This document shows, in pieces, positions 7,996 through 19,590 of a stretch of DNA of 64,000 bases; position 1 is the first letter of the stretch; every line of letters begins with the position of its first letter. Below the pieces are notes generated by a model. That model worked only from the letters and a program-made list of their open reading frames with translations, searched no databases and had not been told where the DNA came from. Source of the DNA: Sulfuritalea sp. (GTDB taxonomy: Bacteria > Pseudomonadota > Gammaproteobacteria > Burkholderiales > Rhodocyclaceae); the NCBI GenBank assembly GCA_023229545.1, contig JALNZB010000010.1, positions 1 through 64,000 on the forward strand, in the 5' to 3' direction. The translations under genes and the position numbers were made by a program.

Positions 7996-9156
7996 CTACG
8001 CCAACGCCCGCTCCGCCAGCCTTACCCAGTAGCGGATGCCGGTGGCGATGATCTCGTCATTGAAGTCGTAGTGCGGGCTGTGCAGCGTGCAGCCACCCTC
8101 CCCCGGCCCGTTGCCGAGCCAGACATAGCAGGCCGGCACCACGCGCGCCAGGTAGGCGAAATCCTCGGCGCCCATGCTCGGCGGCAAGTGCGTCAGCACC
8201 TTGGCATCACCCACCACTTCGCGCGCCACTTCGCGAGCAATGGACGTAGGCTCGGGGGCATTGGTGGTCGGCGGATAACCTCGCTCGTAGCGCAGATCGA
8301 TGCTCACCCGGTAGGTCGCCTCGATGCCGGCGCAAACACGGCGCAAGCCCGCCTCGATGGCATCCTGCAACTCGCCGTTGAGCGTGCGCACGGTGCCGCC
8401 GAGCATCGCCGTCTCGGGCAAGATGTTATCGGCATGGCCGGCGTGGAAGCGCGTCACGCTGACCACCGCCGCCGCGAGCGGATCGGTGTCGCGCGATACC
8501 AGCGACTGCGCCGCCTGCACCAGGGCGCTGCCGGCCAGCACCACATCCACCGCCTGATGCGGCATCGCGGCGTGGCCGCCGCGTCCGGTGATGATGATCT
8601 CGAAACTGTCGGTGCCCGCCATCACCGGCCCCTCGGTGACGCCGAAACTGCCCACCGGCATGCCAGGCCAGTTGTGCAGGCCGAACACCCTGTCCATCGG
8701 GAAGCGCTCGAACAGCCCCTCTTCGACCATGACCCGGCCACCGCCCGCGTGCTCCTCGGCCGGCTGAAAAATGAAATACACCGTGCCGTCGAAATTGCGC
8801 AGCGTGCTCAAGGCCTCGGCCGCGCCAAGCAGCATCGCCGTGTGGCCGTCGTGGCCGCAGGCGTGCATCTTTCCCTCATGGGTCGAATGGTGCGGAAAAG
8901 TATTCAGTTCGGCAAGCGGCAGCGCATCCATTTCGGCGCGCAGGCCGATAGCGCGCGGGTTTGCGCCCAGCGAGAGCTTCGCCACCACGCCGGTGCGGGC
9001 AACGCCGCGATGGACTTCAAGACCGAGGCCATCGAGGTACGCCGCCACCTTCTCCGCAGTGCGCTTCTCGTCGAAGGCCAGCTCGGGATGGGCGTGGATG
9101 TCGCGTCGCAGCGCGGCGATTTTCGGCGTCAGGGTCGGCAGCAGTTCGTTGATCAT
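7996..9156 (-). CDS. M20 family amidohydrolase (hippurate hydrolase-like)
   Basis: A cytoplasmic zinc/manganese-dependent amidohydrolase of the HipO/AmhX/IAA-amino-acid hydrolase group, which cleaves N-acyl amino acids. Metal-ligand motifs are visible: MHACGHDGHTAMLLGAA, FQPAEEHAGGG with the catalytic Glu pair, FGLHNWPG, and near the C-terminus LHSPHYDFND. The length of about 386 residues is typical. ATG 9156 is preferred; a TTG start at 9183 with a TAGGAT site upstream would add nine residues. The substrate cannot be told from sequence. Confidence 0.88.
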   Translation of the reverse strand: MINELLPTLTPKIAALRRDIHAHPELAFDEKRTAEKVAAYLDGLGLEVHRGVARTGVVAKLSLGANPRAIGLRAEMDALPLAELNTFPHHSTHEGKMHACGHDGHTAMLLGAAEALSTLRNFDGTVYFIFQPAEEHAGGGRVMVEEGLFERFPMDRVFGLHNWPGMPVGSFGVTEGPVMAGTDSFEIIITGRGGHAAMPHQAVDVVLAGSALVQAAQSLVSRDTDPLAAAVVSVTRFHAGHADNILPETAMLGGTVRTLNGELQDAIEAGLRRVCAGIEATYRVSIDLRYERGYPPTTNAPEPTSIAREVAREVVGDAKVLTHLPPSMGAEDFAYLARVVPACYVWLGNGPGEGGCTLHSPHYDFNDEIIATGIRYWVRLAERALA

Positions 9157-9243
9157 GGCGAAGTCACGGTGTCGGTCTGCCAATCCTAGCCGAAAGCGAC
9201 GCCTTGATCGACAAAACAGGTTTTACGGTATCTTCACTGCTCC

Positions 9244-10410
9244 ATGAACACGCCCCCTCGCCGCATTGCGCATCTGGACATGGACGCCTTCTACGCGTCG
9301 GTCGATCTGTTGCGCTATCCCGAATTGCGCGGCCTGCCCGTGGTGATCGGCGGGCGACGGCAACACCAACCCGAACTGCTGGCCGACGGCACTCGCCGCT
9401 ATTCCCGCCTGCGCGACTACGTCGGACGCGGCGTCGTCACCACCTCCACCTACGAAGCGCGCGCGCTCGGCGTCTTCTCCGGCATGGGCGTGATGAAGGC
9501 GGCGCAGCTCGCCCCGGACGCCATCCTGCTGCCCACCGACTTCGACGCCTATCGCCATTACTCGCGCCTGTTCAAGGCCGCCGTCGCCGCCATTGCGCCG
9601 CAGATCGAGGATCGCGGCATCGATGAAATCTACATCGACCTGACCGATCTGCCCGGCGAAACGCTGGCCCTCGCGCAGCGCATCAAGCAGGCGGTGAAGG
9701 ACGCCACGGGTCTGTCCTGCTCGATCGGCGTCAGCCCCAACAAGCTGCTGTCGAAAATCTGCTCGGACCTGGAAAAGCCGGATGGCATCACCCTGCTCGA
9801 CCCGAGCGACATTGCGCTGCGCATCTGGCCGCTGCCGGTGCGCAAGATCAACGGCATCGGCCCCAAGGCCGGCGAAAAGCTGGCGACGCTGGGCATCGCC
9901 ACCATCGCCGAGCTGGCGCGCGCCGAACCCGCATTGCTGCAAGAACATTTCGGTCGAAGCTATGCCGAATGGCTGCACGAGGCGGCGCATGGCATCGACC
10001 CGCGACCAGTGGTGACCCATTCCGAACCCAAGTCGATCAGCCGCGAAACCACCTTCGAGCGCGACCTCCACCCGCGCCGCGACCGCACCGCCCTGTCCGA
10101 AGTCTTCACCGCGCTGTGCACCCGCGTCGCCGGCGACCTCCAGCGCAAGGGCTACCTCGGTCGCACCATCGGCATCAAGCTGCGCTTCGAGGATTTCCAC
10201 ACCGTGACGCGCGACTTGACGCTGCCCAGCCCCACCGCCGACCCGGTCGTCATCCGCCGCGCCGCCGGCGAGTGCCTGCGCCGCGTACCGCTGGAACAAA
10301 AGCTGCGTTTGCTTGGTGTGCGCGCCAGCGCGCTGTCGTCAAGCAACGCGCCGCAGGAGGCGACCGAATCGCCGCAGGGCGAACTGCCGCTGACCGCAGT
10401 GGTCCGCTGA
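9244..10410 (+). CDS. dinB: DNA polymerase IV (Y family)
   Basis: Translesion polymerase. The catalytic motif DMDAFYASVD (D12, D14) and GIDEIYIDL (D127, E128) hold the metal-binding acids; GIDE replaces the usual SIDE. Helix-hairpin-helix INGIGPKAGEKLATLGI and the little-finger domain follow. The C-terminus QGELPL is a beta-clamp-binding motif. Compared with E. coli DinB there is an insertion of roughly 20 residues after VVIGG (about residues 38-60), characteristic of one betaproteobacterial subgroup as I recall it. 388 residues. No SOS operator was identified upstream. Confidence 0.93.
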   Translation: MNTPPRRIAHLDMDAFYASVDLLRYPELRGLPVVIGGRRQHQPELLADGTRRYSRLRDYVGRGVVTTSTYEARALGVFSGMGVMKAAQLAPDAILLPTDFDAYRHYSRLFKAAVAAIAPQIEDRGIDEIYIDLTDLPGETLALAQRIKQAVKDATGLSCSIGVSPNKLLSKICSDLEKPDGITLLDPSDIALRIWPLPVRKINGIGPKAGEKLATLGIATIAELARAEPALLQEHFGRSYAEWLHEAAHGIDPRPVVTHSEPKSISRETTFERDLHPRRDRTALSEVFTALCTRVAGDLQRKGYLGRTIGIKLRFEDFHTVTRDLTLPSPTADPVVIRRAAGECLRRVPLEQKLRLLGVRASALSSSNAPQEATESPQGELPLTAVVR

Positions 10411-10749
10411 CAGGAACCCCGCTCCCGAGAAACCCCGAAATTGGCAGTGTTGGGCGCTCCCTCCCCTTCAAGGGGAGGGCTGGGGAGGGGATGGGGCAAA
10501 CTGGCCGTGACACACCTGCAAAACGCTCGTTTCCTCCCCCATCCCCCGCTTCATCAGCCACAACGGTCGTTTTGTCGAATGCCGAAAGTCGGCGCTGGCG
10601 ATACGGCGGTTGTTCGGCCATTGCCGCCGTTGGCGTCGGGTCAGTTGAGTGGCCGGTGTCGTGCAGGTTTCCGCTTTAACCGCAGTTGCTGTCATTGGCA
10701 AGTAAAACTCGGTTGGGCTCTCTCATGACGACCCCATCCTTTCCCTTGC
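10411..10749. other. Intergenic region with G/C-rich hairpin and dispersed motif
   Basis: No gene is supported. A perfect palindromic hairpin (CCCTCCCC, loop TTCAA, GGGGAGGG) lies at 10459-10479 and is followed by GCTGGGGAGGGGATGGGG, a repeat type widespread in proteobacterial intergenic DNA. One copy of the dispersed motif lies at 10585-10610. The dinB and DUF1566 genes converge on this stretch. Confidence 0.6.
10585..10610 (+). repeat. Dispersed motif copy, plus orientation
   Basis: AAAGTCGGCGCTGGCGATAC followed by GGCGG. Intergenic, between dinB and the DUF1566 gene. One of the best-conserved copies. Confidence 0.8.
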
Positions 10750-11241
10750 CTATATTCCTTCCCGAACCGGCCAAACATGGAGTCGGTTGGCTCTATTGTT
10801 GTCGTCCGTCTTGCCGTTGTCCATGCTCACGCCCCATCCACCGCCACCGAAGGCCATGAAGATCCAGGTACTGGAAGACCAGTAGCCCCCTGCTTGCACG
10901 TTATAAAAGCCCATTTGATTGAAGAAGTTATAGGGACCTTTAGGGTAACTACTGTACCCTACGTCAGCGGCATATTGCACCAGTGATTCAAGCTCTTCGA
11001 CAGTCGGTAGTCTCCAATCCTCATACCCTGCGTACTTTTCTCGGTTCAGTCTTTTTAGCAGTTCTGTGGCTCCATCTTTGTCCTGCTTACCAATGTTGGC
11101 ATTCCGCATCCAGATAAGGCCGGTGTGTTTGTCTTTCACGGTCATATCAGAAAGGACGAATCGACTGTCATCCGAAAATACGGCGCCTACCCACAAAACA
11201 GCCAGCAACGCTCCAACCAGCTTCAACATTGCCTGCTTCAT
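10750..11241 (-). CDS. Secreted DUF1566 (Lcl C-terminal) protein
   Basis: 163 residues: a signal peptide (MKQAMLKLVGALLAVLWVGA) and one DUF1566 domain, recognised from VKDKHTGLIWMRNAN, YEDWRLPTVEELESLV, GGYWSSSTW and the C-terminal HVWPVREG. The domain is common in exported proteins of unknown function and related to the C-type-lectin-like fold. ATG 11241 has a near-perfect GCAGGAGGTGG ribosome site. It is apparently a single-gene unit. A tandem two-domain relative lies at 38832-39923. Confidence 0.8.
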   Translation of the reverse strand: MKQAMLKLVGALLAVLWVGAVFSDDSRFVLSDMTVKDKHTGLIWMRNANIGKQDKDGATELLKRLNREKYAGYEDWRLPTVEELESLVQYAADVGYSSYPKGPYNFFNQMGFYNVQAGGYWSSSTWIFMAFGGGGWGVSMDNGKTDDNNRANRLHVWPVREGI

Positions 11242-11532
11242 TAACCACCTCCTGCTTTTGACTACAACTTGTAGATCATCAGGTAAGGAACCTACCAACA
11301 CTCAAAGAAAGTGGGAATGACACTTGTCTGACCGGCAGTTATTTTGGCGAGTCTAGCCGCATCTGCGTGGACAGTTTTCTCTTAATCCTTGTGGGTATTA
11401 CTGTTCTTGTGAAAAGTTAAACTTAACACTGTTCGTTTCTTCTCGCTGTTGCAATAAAAAGGGCGCGCGCCGACTCTTGTAATTGCCAAAAGCTGAGACG
11501 AGACCCTTTCGGTTGCAGCTTAATTGGGAACG

Positions 11533-12009
11533 TTAATGTGCAATATGTTTGCCTAATTTATCACCCAGTGCGCATTCTTTAAGAGCTTCACGACCTTCCT
11601 CGTTGCTTAAGAGTGACATGCTTGTCGTGCCTTTAAAGATGCCAGGAAAAACTCCTTGTTTAATATAGTATGTTTTGTTTGCTTCGAGAGTGACATCGAC
11701 TTCGGAATCGCTATCCTGACCAGTCACCTTAAATTTATATCCTCCGGGGACTAAAGCAGCATATACGTACATTCCACCCTGCGTTGTTCCAATATATTCG
11801 TCATTTGCTGTAATAGTACCGGCAAAGGGTTTCCCAAGGAAAGTAGGTCTCACAACATAGACCAATGATTTTCCGGCCGGAGGTTGCATGCTTTTAACTT
11901 TTGTATCAATCTCAACAGATGTCTGATTGACTGTATTCATCGTTGCGCAACCAAAAGACACGAAAGACGTTATAACAACCGCAATATACGTTAATGTTTT
12001 GTTCATCAT
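11533..12009 (-). CDS. DUF2846-type lipoprotein
   Basis: 158 residues. The signal peptide ends in SFGCATMN, a lipobox-like site with the lipidated Cys about 20 residues in. The mature part (SLVYVVRPTFLGKPFAGTI, VPGGYKFKVTGQDSDSEVDV) resembles DUF2846 beta-sandwich lipoproteins. Its site in the envelope and its function are unknown. ATG 12009 follows CAGGAA at a good distance; the next codon is also ATG. The gene is AT-rich compared with the chromosome, so it was probably acquired. Confidence 0.7.
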   Translation of the reverse strand: MMNKTLTYIAVVITSFVSFGCATMNTVNQTSVEIDTKVKSMQPPAGKSLVYVVRPTFLGKPFAGTITANDEYIGTTQGGMYVYAALVPGGYKFKVTGQDSDSEVDVTLEANKTYYIKQGVFPGIFKGTTSMSLLSNEEGREALKECALGDKLGKHIAH

Positions 12010-12274
12010 TATTTCCTGATTATTGTTGATGGAAATCATTAAGTACTGCTAACAACTGTCGGCTTGCCAAACAAAATCGACACTCATCTGCCTTCCTCCA
12101 AAGACTACTTGCGGCAGCTTTCCACAAACCATGACACGCAATAGCCCTCGCGCCGAAGTGGGAAACCTACTCGCTTTGATGGCATCGAGCAAGAGATGAA
12201 TTGATGAACGGCGGCAATGCACAATGTTGCTGCCGCTCAAGCAGCAAGCCTTCAATGGCCGTTCAGGCCGAACA

Positions 12275-12302
12275 ACCGCCGTACCGCCACCGCCGACTCT
12301 TG
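12275..12302 (-). repeat. Dispersed motif copy, minus orientation
   Basis: ACCGCCGTACCGCCACCGCC followed by GACTCTTG. It differs from consensus by CCACCG for CCAGCG. Intergenic, 220 bases before the toxin remnant. Confidence 0.7.
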
Positions 12303-12487
12303 CGTCACGCGGTCCGCCGCAATTAGCGCGCGATGCGCTCGGCGATCCAGGCTTTCAGCGATTCGATGTTGCTGGTAAATCCGCCGCAGCGCATCAGCTG
12401 ACGCCGAAAACGTAGGCATAGAGCAGCAGGCTGTGCGCCTGCGCTTTCTCTTCCTCGATGCCGCATGACCGACCGGCTTCGTGACAT

Positions 12488-12513
12488 TTGACATCAATTC
12501 GTTTTTAAACGAA
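12488..12513 (+). promoter_or_regulatory. Probable promoter/operator of the toxin-antitoxin locus
   Basis: TTGACA at 12488-12493 is followed by the palindrome TTCGTTTTTAAACGAA (12498-12513; 7-bp arms, 2-base spacer). It ends 8 bases before the toxin ATG. A palindrome between a -35-like box and the first gene fits autoregulation by the HTH antitoxin. No good -10 box is evident. Confidence 0.5.
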
Positions 12514-12521
12514 ACTATGTC

Positions 12522-12795
12522 ATGTACGAAGTTCGTCATTACCTGACGCCCGACGGGAAGGATGTCTTCCTCGACTGGCTGCGCAAGCTGCGCGATGTGA
12601 CTGCAAGAATTGCCGTGGATCGGCGCGTGAACCGCATCGAGCTTGGCAACTTCGGCGATCACAAGTTTTGCCGCGATGGCGTATGGGAGCTCCGCGTTGA
12701 TGTGCGGCGGCGACAAGCGAACGCAGGATGCGGATATCGACCGCGCCTGCGGCTACTGGCAAGACTGGCAAAGGAGGGCAAGCGATGAGAGATAG
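12522..12795 (+). pseudogene. Toxin of HigB/RelE-like (Gp49 type) family, internal deletion and frameshift
   Basis: The N-terminal 60 residues (MYEVRHYLTPDGKDVFLDWL to VWELRVDV) match phage-derived Gp49-like killer proteins. After VDV the frame becomes nonsense, while another frame resumes the family's C-terminus (LMCGGDKRTQDADIDRA to ASDER, stop at 12793). The missing part is the segment of roughly 18-20 residues that usually reads like GPGYRVYY..., which holds catalytic-core residues. GTTGATGTG at 12696-12704 could be the fused remnant of a short direct repeat that mediated the deletion. The toxin should be inactive. Confidence 0.8.
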
Positions 12796-13096
12796 AGCGC
12801 ATGACGAAGCAATGGCCGAGATGTTCCGTGAAGATCCCGCATACGCTGTTCAATTGCTCAACAGTATTCTGGAGGAAGGCGACCAGAGCGAACTTCTGAT
12901 TACCTTGCGGCAAATGGCGAAAGCCTTCGGTGGCGTACCGACGGTGGCCGAGACGGCTCATTTGAGTACGACGCAGCTTTATCGCACCTTGTCGCCCGAT
13001 GGGAATCCCGTACTCAGCAGCTTGTCGGCCATCCTCAAGGCAATGGGACTGCGCCTCGCGGTGCAATCCGTGCGGACGCCGCACGCGCACGCTTGA
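12785..13096 (+). CDS. HTH antitoxin of the broken toxin-antitoxin pair
   Basis: 103 residues of the addiction-module antidote family (HI1420-like, XRE-type HTH). The HTH is around PTVAETAHLSTTQLYRTLSP, and GNPVLSSLSAILKAMGLRLAV is the conserved C-terminal part. ATG 12785 overlaps the original toxin end (toxin stop 12793-12795), the usual coupling. The gene looks intact although its toxin partner is deleted. It may still bind the palindrome at 12498-12513. Confidence 0.85.
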   Translation: MRDRAHDEAMAEMFREDPAYAVQLLNSILEEGDQSELLITLRQMAKAFGGVPTVAETAHLSTTQLYRTLSPDGNPVLSSLSAILKAMGLRLAVQSVRTPHAHA

Positions 13097-13178
13097 CGCT
13101 ATCGCTACCCGCGTCGAACGCGAGCCGCCGCCCGTGCCTGTCGCGCCACCGTGCGTCGCGGCTTCGTCCGGGCCTGAC

Positions 13179-14369
13179 TCAAACCGCCGTTGCCGCCTCC
13201 GGATACAGTTCCGGCAGCAGGAATTGCAGCGCATCGAGGGGAAACGCCAGTTGCACCGGGGCCGTATGGCCGGTGCTGGTCACTAATCCGGTCTCGATCA
13301 GCCGGGACAGCAGCGAACGCGCGGTCCGCTCGCCGAGTCCGGTCATTTGCAGGAATTCGCCGCGCGGGGTCGGGCCGGCGAGAAACAAATGATGGATGGG
13401 CAGGATGGCTTCGGCGCGAATGCCCTTGTCGAACCGGGAGCGAAAGCTGATCAATGCCGCGATGCGCGTCTTCATTGCGTCGAGGTCGAGCATCTTGCTC
13501 ATGAAACTCACCTGATCCCCGGCAACGGCAATGAACCAGTTGCACCAGTCCCCCAGCAGCTTTTCACTCAAGTTGCCACGGCCATCCAGATCGCCCTGAC
13601 GGTGGCTGTCGGCGGAATCGAGCAATTGGTAATACGTGTCGCGGTTGCGCGCCAGCCCCCGGTTCATCGACCACAGTCCGGCGCTCAGGGGCCAGAGCGC
13701 GCAGTGCGTTTGCAGCCGCACGGCGCGACCGTTGCCATCGAGGAAGGGATGCACCCAGGCCGTGCGGTGATGCGCGGCGGCGATGCGTATCAGCGCGTCA
13801 TCCGGCGGACTGGCGGCGCCATACACGGCATCCAGGCGGGCGAGAAACGCGGGCAGCGAGGACCACAACGGCGGCTCGTGGCGGCCAACCGCCACTTGTT
13901 CCTGCCGCCATGCACCCGGCTCGATGATGCGGCCATCGTCCGTGGTGCGATCTTCGATGGCAAGGCGGCCATACAGGGCGGCATGGGCTTGCCGCAGGAA
14001 GGCCGTGGTGGTGGCGGATTCGCCGGCGGCGACACGCTGTTCGAGGTCCCGCTCGGCTTCGATATGGGCCAGGGCCAGGCGTTGCAGTTTGGCGATGTCG
14101 GGCTTGTCGGAAAAGTCATGGCGCAATGCCCGCTCGATATTCAGCGGATGCGTGCTTTGACCTTCTATCCGGTTCGAGTAGTAGGAGTTCATCTCCCGCA
14201 CCAGCTCTCGCAGGCTGGCAAGCGTCGCCGGATGGGCGCTGCCGGATAGCCGGAGAGATCGCTCGCCGACCGCGTGCGCGCGCAGACGCAACTCGTCCAG
14301 CCGCCGCTGCGGCAACAGCGGCTCGAATTGGTGGGGTTGCGTGTACTGGTCGATTTTTACGGAAGTCAT
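13179..14369 (-). CDS. Fic family protein (putative AMP transferase)
   Basis: 396 residues. The Fic active loop HPFLDGNGRAVRL is complete (catalytic His, phosphate-binding Asn-Gly-Arg). An N-terminal inhibitory motif (S/T)xxxE(G/N) is seen as SNRIEG, so this is a class II Fic protein, normally auto-inhibited. The C-terminal 110 residues look like a winged helix (LGERTARSLLSRLIETGLV), suggesting DNA binding or autoregulation. No toxin/antitoxin partner is adjacent. Paired TTGCCGGT repeats lie immediately upstream. Confidence 0.9.
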   Translation of the reverse strand: MTSVKIDQYTQPHQFEPLLPQRRLDELRLRAHAVGERSLRLSGSAHPATLASLRELVREMNSYYSNRIEGQSTHPLNIERALRHDFSDKPDIAKLQRLALAHIEAERDLEQRVAAGESATTTAFLRQAHAALYGRLAIEDRTTDDGRIIEPGAWRQEQVAVGRHEPPLWSSLPAFLARLDAVYGAASPPDDALIRIAAAHHRTAWVHPFLDGNGRAVRLQTHCALWPLSAGLWSMNRGLARNRDTYYQLLDSADSHRQGDLDGRGNLSEKLLGDWCNWFIAVAGDQVSFMSKMLDLDAMKTRIAALISFRSRFDKGIRAEAILPIHHLFLAGPTPRGEFLQMTGLGERTARSLLSRLIETGLVTSTGHTAPVQLAFPLDALQFLLPELYPEAATAV

Positions 14370-14370
14370 A

Positions 14371-14480
14371 TTGCCGGTTATTATGCCGGTAGTGGAGACT
14401 ACTCAACAATATGAAGTATATAGACTAATAATTACCAATCAAGTAATTTATCAACGTAGTTTGCCGGTAGTTTTGCCGGC
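14371..14480. repeat. Paired TGCCGG direct repeats upstream of the fic gene
   Basis: TTGCCGGTTATTATGCCGGT (14371-14390) and TTGCCGGTAGTTTTGCCGGC (14461-14480) are imperfect 20-bp copies, each containing two TGCCGG half-sites 11-12 bases apart. They bracket an AT-rich stretch just before the fic start. The spacing suggests an operator for the winged-helix tail of Fic or another regulator. Confidence 0.5.
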
Positions 14481-14527
14481 ATCCGCAACGATGACGCGTC
14501 CGCCACGGCACAGAACACAGCGCGCCG

Positions 14528-14725
14528 CTAGGCCTTTAACCGCGCCACGATGTCGCTGACCAGCGCTTCAGGATGCAGTCCGGCGCCAAGCACCGCATTG
14601 CAGCTTGGGCACAGGTACACGCCGCCCAGGGCAATGTTCTGGCCGCGCTCGGAAATGTCGACCACTTCGAACTTGATGGAAGAGACGGTCGCTTCGCATT
14701 TGGGGCATTTGGCAGTGTGATTCAT
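14528..14725 (-). CDS. Small zinc-ribbon protein
   Basis: 65 residues with two CxxC knuckles (CPKCEA near residue 8 and CPSCNA near residue 39), a typical zinc ribbon. The function is unknown. GGGAGAT lies about 5 bases before ATG 14725, supporting expression. It lies between the fic region and acnA. Confidence 0.7.
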   Translation of the reverse strand: MNHTAKCPKCEATVSSIKFEVVDISERGQNIALGGVYLCPSCNAVLGAGLHPEALVSDIVARLKA

Positions 14726-14757
14726 GATGATCTCCCGGTTGAATGAACGACTGGCTG

Positions 14758-17484
<2,727 letters not shown>

Positions 17485-17618
17485 GGTGGCCTCCACTGGT
17501 GCCTGCGCGCGATGCGACTCATCGGCGGATACGCCCAGAATAGTCCACGTCCGGCGCAAAATACAGCCGGTACGCGATTCGGCCTATGATAGCAACGCCC
17601 ACCGAAAGGAGAAAGACA

Positions 17619-17665
17619 ATGGCCTTTTTTCTGGTAGTGACTTTGGCCCCGCAGCGGAGCATGCC

Positions 17666-17669
<4 letters not shown>
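17619..17669 (+). CDS. Possible 16-residue leader peptide of fumC
   Basis: A very good ribosome site (AAAGGAGAAAGACA) precedes ATG 17619. This starts a 16-codon frame reading MAFFLVVTLAPQRSMP. Its TGA (17667-17669) overlaps the fumC ATG (17666) as ATGA. It could be a translationally coupled leader peptide, or the true fumC site could be GGAG at 17656-17659. There is no similarity evidence. Confidence 0.35.
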
Positions 17670-19060
<1,391 letters not shown>

Positions 19061-19104
19061 AACAGATAATTCTTCATGAGACAGAGTTCAGGATACGAGC
19101 TACA

Positions 19105-19563
19105 GTGACACCTGAACCTCTCAGGGCACTTCAAATGATTCCGGACGTTGGTCGGTCATTGAACCAACCAGAGCTTGACCCATCGATGCTGATCGGTGTG
19201 CCGTCGATCGACAGGGAGCATCATGCGCTCGTCTCGCAGCTCAATCGCCTGATTGACGACGCTCGCGCTGACACTGGGTCGGCGGCCTTTTCCGAGGTTC
19301 TCAGTCAATTGGGCCGGCAGATCAACGCCCACTTCGACAGCGAGGAAGGCGTCCTCCGATCATGCGGCATGCCCGTCGATGAAGTTGCCGAGCATATTCA
19401 GGCGCACAACGAAATCATTGACCAATACGCCACCCTGAATCTCGACCTGATGCAAGGCAGGCAAGTTTCCCGTTCCGAGGTTCTGCTGATGATCAAAGGC
19501 TGGATCGTCGGTCATCTCTTGCAGTACGACACGAAAATCAGGAAGTACTTTCCGGCTGCCTGA
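19105..19563 (+). CDS. Bacteriohemerythrin
   Basis: A single-domain hemerythrin of 152 residues (GTG 19105; ATG 19135 is an alternative) with an oxygen-binding di-iron site in a four-helix bundle. Ligand motifs in order: DREHHALV, HFDSEEGVL, HIQAHNEII and HLLQYDTKI. It probably stores, delivers or senses oxygen. It ends 27 bases from a convergent membrane diguanylate cyclase, so no operon link is implied. Confidence 0.88.
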   Translation: MTPEPLRALQMIPDVGRSLNQPELDPSMLIGVPSIDREHHALVSQLNRLIDDARADTGSAAFSEVLSQLGRQINAHFDSEEGVLRSCGMPVDEVAEHIQAHNEIIDQYATLNLDLMQGRQVSRSEVLLMIKGWIVGHLLQYDTKIRKYFPAA

Positions 19564-19590
19564 CGGGGCGGCCCGGGCGAGCCACCTGGC

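Larger units (their letters stand above)
12010..12521. other. Gene-free or decayed stretch upstream of the toxin locus
   Basis: About 500 bases without a supportable gene. Short frames on both strands have no recognisable domains. A minus-strand frame ending at 12252 (ALRRIYQQHRIAESLDRRAH) may be the tail of a lost gene. One dispersed-motif copy lies at 12275-12302, and the toxin promoter/operator region lies at 12488-12513. Confidence 0.45.
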
